Assembly (NCBI GenBank): GCA_031292175.1
Contig: JARLHQ010000024.1
Coordinates: 48,992-112,991, forward strand
DNA length: 64,000 nucleotides
From: Humidesulfovibrio sp.
GTDB taxonomy: Bacteria; Desulfobacterota; Desulfovibrionia; Desulfovibrionales; Desulfovibrionaceae
Reading direction: 5' to 3'
Positions 45,843 through 55,564 of this stretch are shown in pieces. The stretch's first letter is position 1. Each line of letters begins with the position of its first letter. The translations under genes were made by a program, and so were the position numbers. A model generated the notes under the pieces. It did no database searches. It was not told the origin of the DNA and saw only the letters and a program-made list of their open reading frames with translations.

Positions 45843-46472
45843 CTATTTTGGGGGCAGGATGCCCAGACGTTCCAGCATGGCCCGCGCCAGTTCCAGGCGT
45901 TCCGGGATATACTTGGGGGAGGACTTCCTTTCGTTGGGCCGTTCGCTCACGTTGAGCGCAAAGGGGTATGTCTTGCCTCCGCGCTCGGCAAAGCCCACGA
46001 TCCAGCCCACCGGGGGATCTCCTGTCGCGGCGCCGTGCGGGGCAAAGCCCGTTTTGGTGTAGAGCGCCCAATCTCCATCAGCTGCGGCGCTCTTGTCCGT
46101 GAGCATGATCTGTCGCAACAAACGCAGACTGCGCGCAGAGAAGGGGATGGCGTTGCGGGCGAGATTGTCCAGCCAGCGTACCTGTCCGTCTGCGCTGATG
46201 CGCAAAGGCCCGTCGATCCAGAACTGGTTTGAGCCCATGGCGTCGGCGTTGCCATACTGGAGCGCGCGCATGGCGTCGGCCAGGCGTTGGCGGCTATTCA
46301 TCTCGCCGAGCTTCACGAAATACCAGAGCGCCGAGACCCGGAAGGCCTGCTCCAACGTCAGGTCGCGGTTCCAGGCCGGAGATTCGCGCACCACGCCATC
46401 CCAGCGCATACGAAATTCCGTGTCCGGCTGTCCATTGTCCGCTTTTAGCCTGCTGTTTGTCCCGAAAATCAA
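45843..46472 (-). pseudogene. 5'-truncated class D (OXA-like) beta-lactamase
   Basis: 209 codons that match the C-terminal three quarters of class D enzymes: WDGVVRESPAWNRDLTL, the S-x-V-like Ser47-Ala-Leu, Tyr73-Gly-Asn, FWIDGPLRISADGQVRWLDNLA and Lys140-Thr-Gly in YTKTGFAP, followed by GWIVGFAE. The signal peptide and the nucleophile motif S-x-x-K, which should lie about 30-40 residues before the WDG, are missing, and an in-frame TGA stands directly before the only usable start (TTG). Without the nucleophile it cannot hydrolyse beta-lactams, so it is called a pseudogene. The break coincides with AT-rich DNA. Confidence 0.75.
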
Positions 46473-46647
46473 TCAGCCCGTCTGCCCTTGGGGGGCGTGG
46501 CTGTGGCGCTCTGCGTTTGAAACGCGGATGGAGAACCTTTCAATTTTGTGTGCGACAAAAGCTGTAATTGCGCGGACAATATTGACAATATACTGTTTCC
46601 ACAGTATTTTTCTATCATCTTTCGTGATCTTCCAGGGGAGAATGCTG

Positions 46648-46920
46648 ATGGAAATATTCGCTGTCTTTGATGACGAAGGGCTGCCAAAGGGCTTTTTCAC
46701 ACCCGTTGTCCACTCACATATTCCTCATGGGTCATGTCGTATTTCCGTGGAGCAATGGCACGAATTCATCGCCAATAAAGGCGCAAGACGGTGGGATGGG
46801 GAAAACATTGTGGAATACGTTCCGATTTCAAAGCCAGGTCCGGCGCTTTCCGCGCTGTTTGGACAGCTTGCGGGCCCATTCTTGATATTTTTCAACAATT
46901 CTCGAGGACTGGCTGGCTAG
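46648..46920 (+). CDS. Small phage-like protein in AT-rich patch
   Basis: 90 codons beginning MEIFAVFDDEGLPKGFFTPV and continuing VHSHIPHGSCRISVEQWHEF. The opening D-x-x-G-x-P-x-G-F, followed by I-P and an E-Q-W helix, resembles tail-fibre assembly/phage-associated proteins of Desulfovibrio prophages (pattern recognition only). The last 25 residues look unrelated and hydrophobic, which may mean truncation by rearrangement. CCAGGGGAG precedes the ATG at good spacing. Base composition is well below the window average in GC. No other phage gene is near. Confidence 0.5.
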   Translation: MEIFAVFDDEGLPKGFFTPVVHSHIPHGSCRISVEQWHEFIANKGARRWDGENIVEYVPISKPGPALSALFGQLAGPFLIFFNNSRGLAG

Positions 46921-47318
46921 CGCAGCGCTCCAGACGATTTGCCCGGGGTGTTGCTTCCGGACTTCGTTGGACCCGTGTGTTATCCGCCAATGGTGCCGAT
47001 TGAAGACGCTCGCAATTATGCCGCATGATATCAAAATGTCCGATGGTGCCGACGTGGAAGGGATTGTTAACACCAAGGGTAATCAGAAGGGCTGATGGAG
47101 TGATTGCTTGCTTTTGCGCGCAGCGTGCGGGAGGGGCTCCCTGTTTCCGGGGTTGACCCCCAGCGAATGATGAAAAAACAAAAAAAGTGAATTTTATTTT
47201 GGCGCCGACGCGGTGCAATCCAATTCCGAAAAGGTCGGCGCAAACCGTCTTGCGCACGCGACCGCCCGGAGGCCGCGTGCGCAACACGCCTCGACGGCAG
47301 GAAGCCTCTGCCGCTGGT
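46921..47318. other. 398-base region without a supported gene
   Basis: Lower-GC DNA next to the phage-like gene. It contains an AT stretch (about 47165-47205) and a strong inverted repeat at 47250-47284. The frames here are not conserved-looking. Confidence 0.4.
47250..47284. repeat. 11-bp inverted repeat in intergenic scar
   Basis: TTGCGCACGCG (47250-47260) and CGCGTGCGCAA (47274-47284) are perfect complements around a 13-nt loop. No T tract follows. It could be an RNA hairpin or the end of a lost element. Confidence 0.45.
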
Positions 47319-47699
47319 TTAGAACTTCCGGTCCGGGCGTTGGAACATCTTGGCCTCGGCCCGCACCGTGTGCTTGTCCAGATGGTTGATGCGGTTCACG
47401 GCGTCTATTGCCTGACGGCGCAAAATGTCCAGCAGATCTGAGTGCTCCAGGAATCCAGCATAGTCCTTGTTCTGCGTTATGCCCGGTCCGAGGACGAAGC
47501 CGTCCGGGATCTTGGGGTCCACGCGCACGTCGCCCTCGTCCAGCACCACGTCCGCGCCGGTGACACGGCTCAGAATTTCCTTCAAAAATGTGGCAAAGGC
47601 GTTTTGCACGTCCGCGACGCCTTCGGCGGTATTGATGCTCTGGCGCAGTTCGCGTGACAGTTCGTTTTCATGTCTGGTTAGAGATGTATCGCCGTGCAT
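47319..47699 (-). CDS. Protein of unknown function
   Basis: 126 residues, soluble and helical, starting MHGDTSLTRHENELSRELRQ. The centre has VDPKIPDGFVLGPGITQN and the end HLDKHTVRAEAKMFQRPDRKF. No family is recognised. GGGAGG lies 4 nt upstream of this ATG; an in-frame start 14 codons earlier (TTG) is possible. It is followed on the same strand by the truncated beta-lactamase region, and upstream by the eno terminator. Confidence 0.6.
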   Translation of the reverse strand: MHGDTSLTRHENELSRELRQSINTAEGVADVQNAFATFLKEILSRVTGADVVLDEGDVRVDPKIPDGFVLGPGITQNKDYAGFLEHSDLLDILRRQAIDAVNRINHLDKHTVRAEAKMFQRPDRKF

Positions 47700-47784
47700 A
47701 GGGCCTCCCGTGGCTGGTGTGGGGATTATTTCCATAAGCAATATCCCCCCATTCGCGCGGGAAGTAAAGAGCTGCGGCGGGTGA

Positions 47785-47816
47785 TAAAAAAGGCCCCACC
47801 TTGCGGCGGGGCCTTC
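47785..47816 (-). terminator. Rho-independent terminator after eno
   Basis: On the minus strand AAGGCCCCGCC / GGTGGGGCCTT arms precede TTTTTTATC. Confidence 0.85.
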
Positions 47817-47840
47817 GTTTTGCGGGAGCGTACCCTGTGC

Positions 47841-49175
<1,335 letters not shown>

Positions 49176-49269
49176 TCATGGCGATATGGCCAATGTGCCT
49201 TAGTACATCATTTCCGTCACGGATTCAAATACTCTCGCGTGACGTTTTGCGGACAAAATCGCGGAGAAG

Positions 49270-50091
49270 TCAGAGCGCGTGCCGTTCATGCTGATGCGCA
49301 CGCCACAAGCCCTCCATGAGCAGATCCTCGCGCACTTCATGGATGGCCGGGCAGACCTGGGCGATGCGCGGGGCGAAGCCGCCGGTGGCGATGAGCCGGA
49401 CCTCGTCCTCGCGGCCGGGCAACAGCGTGTGCGCCAGGCGTTTCGCCAAGCCTTCCACCATGGCCGCGAATCCATAGATGAGCCCCTGGTTCAGGCTTTG
49501 GGAGGTGCTCAAGCCGATGTCCAGCCCGCCGTCTGCGCGGGGCGGGGCGATTTCCAGCGTGATATGCGGCAACTTGGCTGTGCCTGTGGCCAGCGCCCGC
49601 GCCGAGGAGAGCACGCCGGGGCAGATGAGCCCGCCCAGGTAGGCGTTGTCCGCCACGCAGTCGAAGGTTGTCGCGGTGCCGAAGTCCACCACCAGCAGGG
49701 CCGGGGCGGTGAAAAGCTGGCGCGCGGCGAAGGCCGTGACCAGCCGGTCCGCGCCCACTTCAGCGGGCCTCGCGTAGCGGTTCTCGATGGGAATGGGGAT
49801 GTCGTCCGGGGCGAAGCGCACGGTTTGGCCAAAAAAACGCTTGGCCGCGCGGGACAGCACGGGATTCATGGGGGGCACCACGGAGGAGGCCGCGAAGCCC
49901 GTCACCTGGCCCGGGGAAAGGTTTTCCACGCGGCAGATGTCGAGCAGCCGGAGGCCCCAGGCGTCCGGGGTGTCGAGCCCGCCCGCCTGTCCGGTGGGCA
50001 GGGCGTAGCAGGAGAGAAGGCCTTGGCCGGGGCGGGCCAGGCCTACCTTGACGTTGGTGTTGCCCACGTCGAGCAGGATGACTGTGTCCAT
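49270..50091 (-). CDS. coaX: Type III pantothenate kinase
   Basis: 273 residues, ASKHA-fold kinase for the first step of CoA synthesis. Phosphate-1 motif LLDVGNTNVKVGL, phosphate-2 motif VVDFGTATTFDCV, the GADRLVTAFAA segment and LGGLICPGV are intact. It normally needs a monovalent cation and is not inhibited by CoA. GGAACG precedes the ATG. It is divergent from the cytochrome-associated membrane gene. Confidence 0.95.
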   Translation of the reverse strand: MDTVILLDVGNTNVKVGLARPGQGLLSCYALPTGQAGGLDTPDAWGLRLLDICRVENLSPGQVTGFAASSVVPPMNPVLSRAAKRFFGQTVRFAPDDIPIPIENRYARPAEVGADRLVTAFAARQLFTAPALLVVDFGTATTFDCVADNAYLGGLICPGVLSSARALATGTAKLPHITLEIAPPRADGGLDIGLSTSQSLNQGLIYGFAAMVEGLAKRLAHTLLPGREDEVRLIATGGFAPRIAQVCPAIHEVREDLLMEGLWRAHQHERHAL

Positions 50092-50249
50092 GTGGCGTTC
50101 CTGGAATTTGGTTCCTGGTGGGAGCCGCGTCTTTGGCGACGCGGCACGGTTTTAGCGACAAGGAAGATGATAGCGCATACGTATTCCGTTGCAAGCGCAC
50201 TCTGGCCGGTGTATTGCCCCAACATAGGCTTCCGTCAAGGAGAATGCAC

Positions 50250-51293
50250 ATGGATCCGGCCAAGCTCATCCCGGCAGCCGAGGCCATCCCCTCCCCCTGG
50301 GGCTGGTTTGAAGCGCTGCTCCTCATCACCTTCGTGCTGCACATCGTGTTCATGAACCTTGCGCTGGGCTCGGCAGTCATTGCCTTTGCCAGCCGCCTCA
50401 CCGGCCGCCAGAAGGGGCTGGCCCGCGAACTGGGGCACCGCGCGCCAACATTTCTGGCTCTCACCGTGAACCTGGGCGTGGCGCCGCTGCTGTTCGTGCA
50501 GGTGCTCTACGGCCAGTTCCTGTACACCAGCTCGGTGCTGATGGCCGGGTGGTGGCTCTCGGCCATCGCGGCGGTGATACTGGGCTACTACGCCCTTTAT
50601 GTGCACGATGGAAAATTTGAGTCCGGCCCCGGACTCTCGCGTCTGGCGCTGGCGCTGTCCCTGCTCTTTTTGCTCTATACGGGCTTCCTGCTGGCGAACA
50701 ACATGACGCTGATGCTGCGGATCAGGGCCTGGAACGCGTATTTCGGCAACCCGCGCGGCAGTCTCCTGAACCTTTCCGATCCCACCATGTGGGCGCGCTA
50801 CACGCACATGATGCTGGCCGCCCCGGCCGTGGCCGGACTGTACGCCGCATTTCTGGGCCAGAAAAAGCGCCGCCCGGACTGGGTGGAGCATGGGCTCGCC
50901 TGGTTCTCGCGTGTCACCATGCTGCAGATCCTGGTGGGCGGCTGGCTGTTTGTGTGTCTCCCCCAACCGGTGAAGCTGGCCTTTATGGGCGGTGATCCTC
51001 TGGCCACGGGGCTCCTGGGGGCGAGCGTCCTTCTGGGGCTGGGGGCGCTCATGGCCTCCCTGCAGAAAAAGGTCGGATTAACCGCGGTTCTGGCCCTGGC
51101 GGCCATCGTATGCATGGCCGCGACGCGCGACCAGGTGCGGCTCGTCACCCTGGCGCCGTACTTCAGCCCCGCGAGCCTGCCCGTGACAGCCGGGATTTCG
51201 CCGCTTGTGATGTTCATGGCCGCCCTGGCCTTTGGGTTGGCGGCCATCGCCTACATGCTCAAAGTCTACGCCAAGTCGGCGGGGAGGGGGTAG
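50250..51293 (+). CDS. CydA-like membrane subunit next to the multihaem cytochrome
   Basis: 347 residues, about nine membrane helices, no cofactor-binding CxxCH. The first helix, FEALLLITFVLHIVFMNLAL with His31, mirrors the first helix of the next gene product (FWIALIGTFHVFLAHFAVGG), so the two look like paralogous halves of a bd-superfamily complex. AAGGAG lies 7 nt before the ATG at MDPAKLIP. The next gene starts 4 nt after its stop. It probably forms a heterodimer with that protein; this is an inference from similarity and spacing. Confidence 0.7.
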   Translation: MDPAKLIPAAEAIPSPWGWFEALLLITFVLHIVFMNLALGSAVIAFASRLTGRQKGLARELGHRAPTFLALTVNLGVAPLLFVQVLYGQFLYTSSVLMAGWWLSAIAAVILGYYALYVHDGKFESGPGLSRLALALSLLFLLYTGFLLANNMTLMLRIRAWNAYFGNPRGSLLNLSDPTMWARYTHMMLAAPAVAGLYAAFLGQKKRRPDWVEHGLAWFSRVTMLQILVGGWLFVCLPQPVKLAFMGGDPLATGLLGASVLLGLGALMASLQKKVGLTAVLALAAIVCMAATRDQVRLVTLAPYFSPASLPVTAGISPLVMFMAALAFGLAAIAYMLKVYAKSAGRG

Positions 51294-51296
51294 GGC

Positions 51297-53846
51297 ATGG
51301 AGTACCCCATCTGGCACCTCACCATGCTGGCGGGCGGCTTCTGGATAGCGCTCATCGGCACCTTCCATGTGTTTCTGGCGCACTTCGCCGTGGGCGGCGG
51401 GCTCTACCTGACGCTTTCCGAAATCTACGCGCGGCGGCGGCACAGCCCGGTGCTGCTGGCCCACGTAAAGCAGCACACCCGCTTCTTCCTGCTTATCACC
51501 ATGGTGGCTGGCGGCGTCACCGGTGTGGGCATCTGGTTCACCATCGGTCTGCTTTCCCCCCAGGCCACCAGCACACTCGTCAAGACATTCGTCTACGGCT
51601 TCGCCACGGAGTGGGTGTTCTTCCTCTGCGAAATCGTCTCGCTGCTCATCTATTATTATGGCTTCGACCGCATGGGGGCGGACGACCACCTGCGCATGGG
51701 CTGGTTGTATTTTCTTTTCGCCTACCTCTCACTGTTCATGATCAACGGCATCGTCGGGTTCATGCTCACCCCCGGCGCCTGGACCACCACGCACAATTTC
51801 TGGGACGGCTTCTTCAATCCGACATTCTGGCCGCAACTGCTGCTGCGCACGGCGATCGCCTTCTCCCTGGCCGGTCTTTTCGGTTTCGTCACGGCCACGC
51901 GCATCCCCAGCGAAAACGGCGGGGACTCCGCCCGCGAGGGCATGGTGCGTCTGGCCGCGGCCTGGACCATCCTGCCCCTGCTGGTCTGCGTGGCCTCGGG
52001 CTGGTGGTACATCCACGCCCTGCCGCAGGCGCAGCAGGAGATGGTGCTGCTGCGCTCGGCGCGCATCGGCGGGTTCATCAAGGTCTTTCTGGTCTTCGCT
52101 GGAGCCGCGGCTCTGGGCGCGCTGGTCCTGGCGGTCAAAATGCCGGGCCGCATCCGTTTCTCCCTGGCGCTCGTCGTCCTGCTCACGGGCTGGGGGCTCA
52201 TCGGCAGCTTTGAGTTCGTGCGCGAGGCCGCGCGCAAGCCCTACCTTATTTATGGGCACACGTATTCCAACGGCATGCACGTGGGCACGGAAGAAGCAAC
52301 CAGCGCCAAGGGCTACCTGGCCACGGCCAAGTGGGCTCGCATCCGTGAAGTCACCGCTGAAAACAAGCTCCAGGCCGGGGCCGAGCTGTACCAGCATGAA
52401 TGCGCCAGCTGCCACTCCATCGGCGGCCCAATGAACAACATCAAGCCCTGGGCCGCCAGCCTCACCGAGCGTGGCATGACGTCCCTGCTCGGGGCCATCT
52501 CCAAAGTCAATCCAGCCATGCCGCCCTTTGTGGGCAACCAGGCCGAGAAAGAGGCCCTGGCCGGCTACTTGTCCGAGGTCCTGGGCGGGCGCAAAGATGC
52601 GGATCTGGGCGCGGTCGCCATCGCCGAGGAAAATACGGAGATTCCGCCCTTCGACCCCAATACCGCGCAGTATGTGCTGCTCGCTTGGCCGAACCTGGGC
52701 ATGACCATGGTTGTGCAGTCCCAGGGGGCCTTCATCCTGCGGCCGCCCAGCCTGGAACTCAACGCCCAGCTGGTGAAACGCGGCGAAAGCCCGGCGAAGG
52801 TCACCGACGGGGTGGAGCTTTCCTACTCCATTGAGAACAACGCCGGGGCCGGAACCATGAAGGCATTGCCGGGCAGCGACTGGTTCCGCACCGCGCTCAC
52901 CGTCTCGCCCCGCAAGCCCAACGGCGCGCTCAACCCCTATCCGCTGGCCACCATCACCGCCGTGGACATGGCCACCAAGGCCCTGCTGGGCATCACGCGC
53001 GTGGCCCTGCCCGTGTCCGACGAGGTGGCCTGCGCTGGTTGCCACGGCGGTGGTGATGACAAGGGCAACATCAGCGGCGAGACCGGTCTGAACATCCTGC
53101 GCATCCACGACCGCTTGAACCGCACGAACCTTGTCGCGCAGGCCCGCGCCGGTGACAAGGCCAAGCCCGTGCTGTGCACCAATTGCCATGGCGACCCGCT
53201 CACGGGCAAGGCCGGACGCAGTGACCTGCTCTCGGTCTCCGCCGCGCTGCATGGTTTCCACGCCAACACCCTTAAGGGGCAGGGCGCCGAGGCCTGCGCC
53301 CGCTGCCACCCCAGCCGCCCGGATGGGGGGACGCGTTTTCAGCGCGGGCTGCACGCCCAGATGGGCCTCGACTGCACCAATTGCCATGGTCCGCTCGAGG
53401 ACCACGCCATTGGCCTCCTGAAGCGTGAGCTGGAGTCCGGCAAGCGGGGCGCCAAGCGCCTCATCAGCCAGATTGCTCCGCAAGCCGCGGACAAGGCGTC
53501 CATCCCGCCGCGCACGGCCTGGGTGCAGACCCCGGACTGCCTGGCCTGTCACAAGGACTTCGGCGTGCCCGATCCCAGCCAGGCCTTCGGCCACTGGACC
53601 AAGGGCCCGGACGAGCGTTTCCGCACGCGCCTGGACGAGATGGGCGCGCTGTCCTGCCCGGCCTGCCACGGCCCGCAGCACGCGCTTTACCCGTCGCTCA
53701 ACCCCTATGGGAAGGACCGCGATATGATCCAGCCCATGCAGTACCAGAAGTTGCCCAAGCCGCTGGGCTCGGACGGCAACTGCACCGTGTGCCACAAGGT
53801 GAAGATGGACATTGATGGCCATCATCCGAACACCATCAGGAAGTAA
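51297..53846 (+). CDS. CydA-like quinol-oxidase domain fused to octahaem cytochrome c
   Basis: 849 residues. Residues 1-310 are a bd-oxidase CydA-like membrane domain (His24/His29 in GTFHVFLAHFAVGGG, TGVGIWFTIGLLSP, FATEWVFFLCEIVSLLIYYYGFD). The canonical quinol-loop GRQPW motif is absent. Residues 340-430 form a cytochrome c domain with CASCH (369-373). Residues 570-849 carry seven more haem motifs: CAGCH 579, CTNCH 627, CARCH 667, CTNCH 693, CLACH 748, CPACH 787 and CTVCH 829. It could pass electrons from menaquinol to a periplasmic multihaem wire instead of to oxygen (inference). GGAGGGGG precedes the ATG. Confidence 0.85.
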   Translation: MEYPIWHLTMLAGGFWIALIGTFHVFLAHFAVGGGLYLTLSEIYARRRHSPVLLAHVKQHTRFFLLITMVAGGVTGVGIWFTIGLLSPQATSTLVKTFVYGFATEWVFFLCEIVSLLIYYYGFDRMGADDHLRMGWLYFLFAYLSLFMINGIVGFMLTPGAWTTTHNFWDGFFNPTFWPQLLLRTAIAFSLAGLFGFVTATRIPSENGGDSAREGMVRLAAAWTILPLLVCVASGWWYIHALPQAQQEMVLLRSARIGGFIKVFLVFAGAAALGALVLAVKMPGRIRFSLALVVLLTGWGLIGSFEFVREAARKPYLIYGHTYSNGMHVGTEEATSAKGYLATAKWARIREVTAENKLQAGAELYQHECASCHSIGGPMNNIKPWAASLTERGMTSLLGAISKVNPAMPPFVGNQAEKEALAGYLSEVLGGRKDADLGAVAIAEENTEIPPFDPNTAQYVLLAWPNLGMTMVVQSQGAFILRPPSLELNAQLVKRGESPAKVTDGVELSYSIENNAGAGTMKALPGSDWFRTALTVSPRKPNGALNPYPLATITAVDMATKALLGITRVALPVSDEVACAGCHGGGDDKGNISGETGLNILRIHDRLNRTNLVAQARAGDKAKPVLCTNCHGDPLTGKAGRSDLLSVSAALHGFHANTLKGQGAEACARCHPSRPDGGTRFQRGLHAQMGLDCTNCHGPLEDHAIGLLKRELESGKRGAKRLISQIAPQAADKASIPPRTAWVQTPDCLACHKDFGVPDPSQAFGHWTKGPDERFRTRLDEMGALSCPACHGPQHALYPSLNPYGKDRDMIQPMQYQKLPKPLGSDGNCTVCHKVKMDIDGHHPNTIRK

Positions 53847-53850
53847 GGCG

Positions 53851-54177
53851 ATGATCGCGCGCGAATGGAAATGCCTGTGCCCGCAAGAAACCGCTGCGGG
53901 CTTTCTGGACCACCTGCGGACCACCGGGGTGGACGAGGCCAAGGTGCTGCCCGGATACCGGGGGCACCAGATACTGACCCGGCGCACGGGCCCGGCGGAG
54001 GTGGAGTTCACTCTGCTGACCTGGTGGGAGGCCATGGATCATGTCCGGACCTTCGTGGGCGCGGCCACGGACGCCGAAGCCGGCCGCGCCGTGCTGTACC
54101 CTGGCGACGAATGCTACGGCATCATCCCCGAGAGACATGCGCGGCACTACGAGGTGCTGGAGACGGTGCTGAAGTAG
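53851..54177 (+). CDS. Small alpha/beta-barrel protein downstream of the cytochrome
   Basis: 108 residues, resembling antibiotic-monooxygenase-type dimeric alpha/beta barrels: MIAREWKCLCPQETAAGFLD opening, GYRGHQILTRR and the FTLLTWWEAMDHVRTFVG strand-helix. It ends with HYEVLETVL. Substrate unknown. It starts 5 nt after the cytochrome gene, so it belongs to the same operon and may act on quinones or haem, but this is speculative. Confidence 0.65.
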   Translation: MIAREWKCLCPQETAAGFLDHLRTTGVDEAKVLPGYRGHQILTRRTGPAEVEFTLLTWWEAMDHVRTFVGAATDAEAGRAVLYPGDECYGIIPERHARHYEVLETVLK

Positions 54178-54240
54178 GCGTTGGGAAAAAGGAATGGGAG
54201 TTTTCCGGAAGGAATGATTCCTCCCGTATCCCCTCATCAA

Positions 54241-54286
54241 GCAAAAGGGCTTGGGACGCACATCCGCGTGTCCCAAGCCCTTTTGC
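54241..54286. terminator. Bidirectional terminator with 17-bp stem
   Basis: GCAAAAGGGCTTGGGAC / GTCCCAAGCCCTTTTGC arms around a short loop, with T runs in both directions. It ends the cytochrome operon and faces the FUSC gene. Confidence 0.85.
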
Positions 54287-54419
54287 TTGCTAAGCGGGGG
54301 AAGGACCGGACAGGAGTCCTGCTTGCCTCCCCTTTTCGAAACGGGCCACCGCGCGTGGGGAGCGGCGGCGTCCGCCCCTGAAGGGAGTTAACCCTGGCCG
54401 TTGTTCAAGAAATGGAGGC

Positions 54420-55514
54420 CTAGCTGGCTGGCGTGGCATTGAGGCGCCGGGCATACTCCGCCCGCAGCTCGCGCGCGGCCCCGCGCAGGCCGTGGTAGAA
54501 CGAATAGAAGTGCATCACCTCATCCAGGTCGTACACGGCGATGATGCGTTGCTGCCGCAGATCGAGCAGCTTCATTTCGCTTTGGTCCAGGGCGGTTTCC
54601 AGGCGTTTCAAGGCGGGGGCGTCGGGAATGGCGTCGTCCTGTAGGGCAGTCGCGAGGGTCCGGAGCGCTTGGCCCAGGGCCGCGCCCAGCTCCGTGAGTT
54701 CGGCATGCAGGTGCTGGTGGAAGCCCTCGGGCGGCGCGTCTTCGATGGCGTGGTCCATGGCCAGCAGATGTTCGGCCAGACGGTCCTGCATGGTGAGCAA
54801 GGCGTTCAGCGTCTCGCCCTGGCCGGAAGGACCGGGTTCGAGCCGGGCCGAGCCAAAAAGTTCCCGGTTGCGCATGGAGAGCCGCAGCACCGCGTCCTTG
54901 CGGTGGAAAACGCGCGGCCGGTCGTAGCGGCCCTGCATCCGGCTGTCCATGAGCGCGGCGAGCAGGTCGGCCAGTTGCTCCAGCCCCTTGCCCAGCCCGA
55001 AGCGCAGCACCACGCGCGCCCGCGAGGGCCAGGCCAGGGAGACGGCCAGGGCCACCACGATGCCCAACCCCACCTCCATGAATCTGCTGAGCCCGATGGC
55101 GAACGCGCTGTTGCGTCCTCCCTCATGCAGGCAGATGACGATCGCGGCCGTGAGCCCGGCCAGACGCAGGTTGTCATTTTTCGCGGCCAGCAGCGCGCAA
55201 AAAAAAATGGTTATGAACATGGCCGTGGCGAGGGTCGGCATGCCCTGGCCCAGAAGGGCGTCCACCGCCGTGGCCATCAGCGCGCCCAGGAATGCACCCG
55301 CGCCGGTGCCCAGGAGCCGGGCCCAGCTCGCCGCGATGGAGCTGCCGAAGTTGGTCTGCATCACGAGGATGGTGGAAAATACCGCCCAGTAGCCTTGCTC
55401 CAGGTGCAACACCTGCGTGAGCAGCGCGGTGACGGTGGCGGCCAGGGCGGTGCGCACGGCGTGGCGCAGCTGCGAGGCCGGGATGAGTTTGCTCAAGCGG
55501 AGTGCAATGGTCAC
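54420..55514 (-). CDS. FUSC-family membrane protein (fusaric-acid-resistance-like)
   Basis: 364 residues. Residues 1-155 hold six membrane helices with the FUSC features AVRTALAATVTALL, GYWAVFSTILVMQTNFGSS and ARLLGTGAGAFLGAL. The rest is a long helical cytosolic domain. Such proteins resemble aromatic-acid exporters, but the substrate is unknown. GTG at 55514 follows CGAGGTG; the gene begins 50 nt past the dnaE stop, so it is probably co-transcribed with dnaE. It is half the length of full FUSC pumps, which usually have two membrane units. Confidence 0.8.
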   Translation of the reverse strand: MTIALRLSKLIPASQLRHAVRTALAATVTALLTQVLHLEQGYWAVFSTILVMQTNFGSSIAASWARLLGTGAGAFLGALMATAVDALLGQGMPTLATAMFITIFFCALLAAKNDNLRLAGLTAAIVICLHEGGRNSAFAIGLSRFMEVGLGIVVALAVSLAWPSRARVVLRFGLGKGLEQLADLLAALMDSRMQGRYDRPRVFHRKDAVLRLSMRNRELFGSARLEPGPSGQGETLNALLTMQDRLAEHLLAMDHAIEDAPPEGFHQHLHAELTELGAALGQALRTLATALQDDAIPDAPALKRLETALDQSEMKLLDLRQQRIIAVYDLDEVMHFYSFYHGLRGAARELRAEYARRLNATPAS

Positions 55515-55564
55515 TGGCACCTCGGGGGCTGGACACAGGGCTTCGCGCCCCCTGTTTTCTCCGC

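Noticed and set aside
46892..47287. 131-codon minus-strand frame in the AT-rich scar
   Set aside because: No recognisable domain, no clear ribosome site, and it runs across the inverted repeat.
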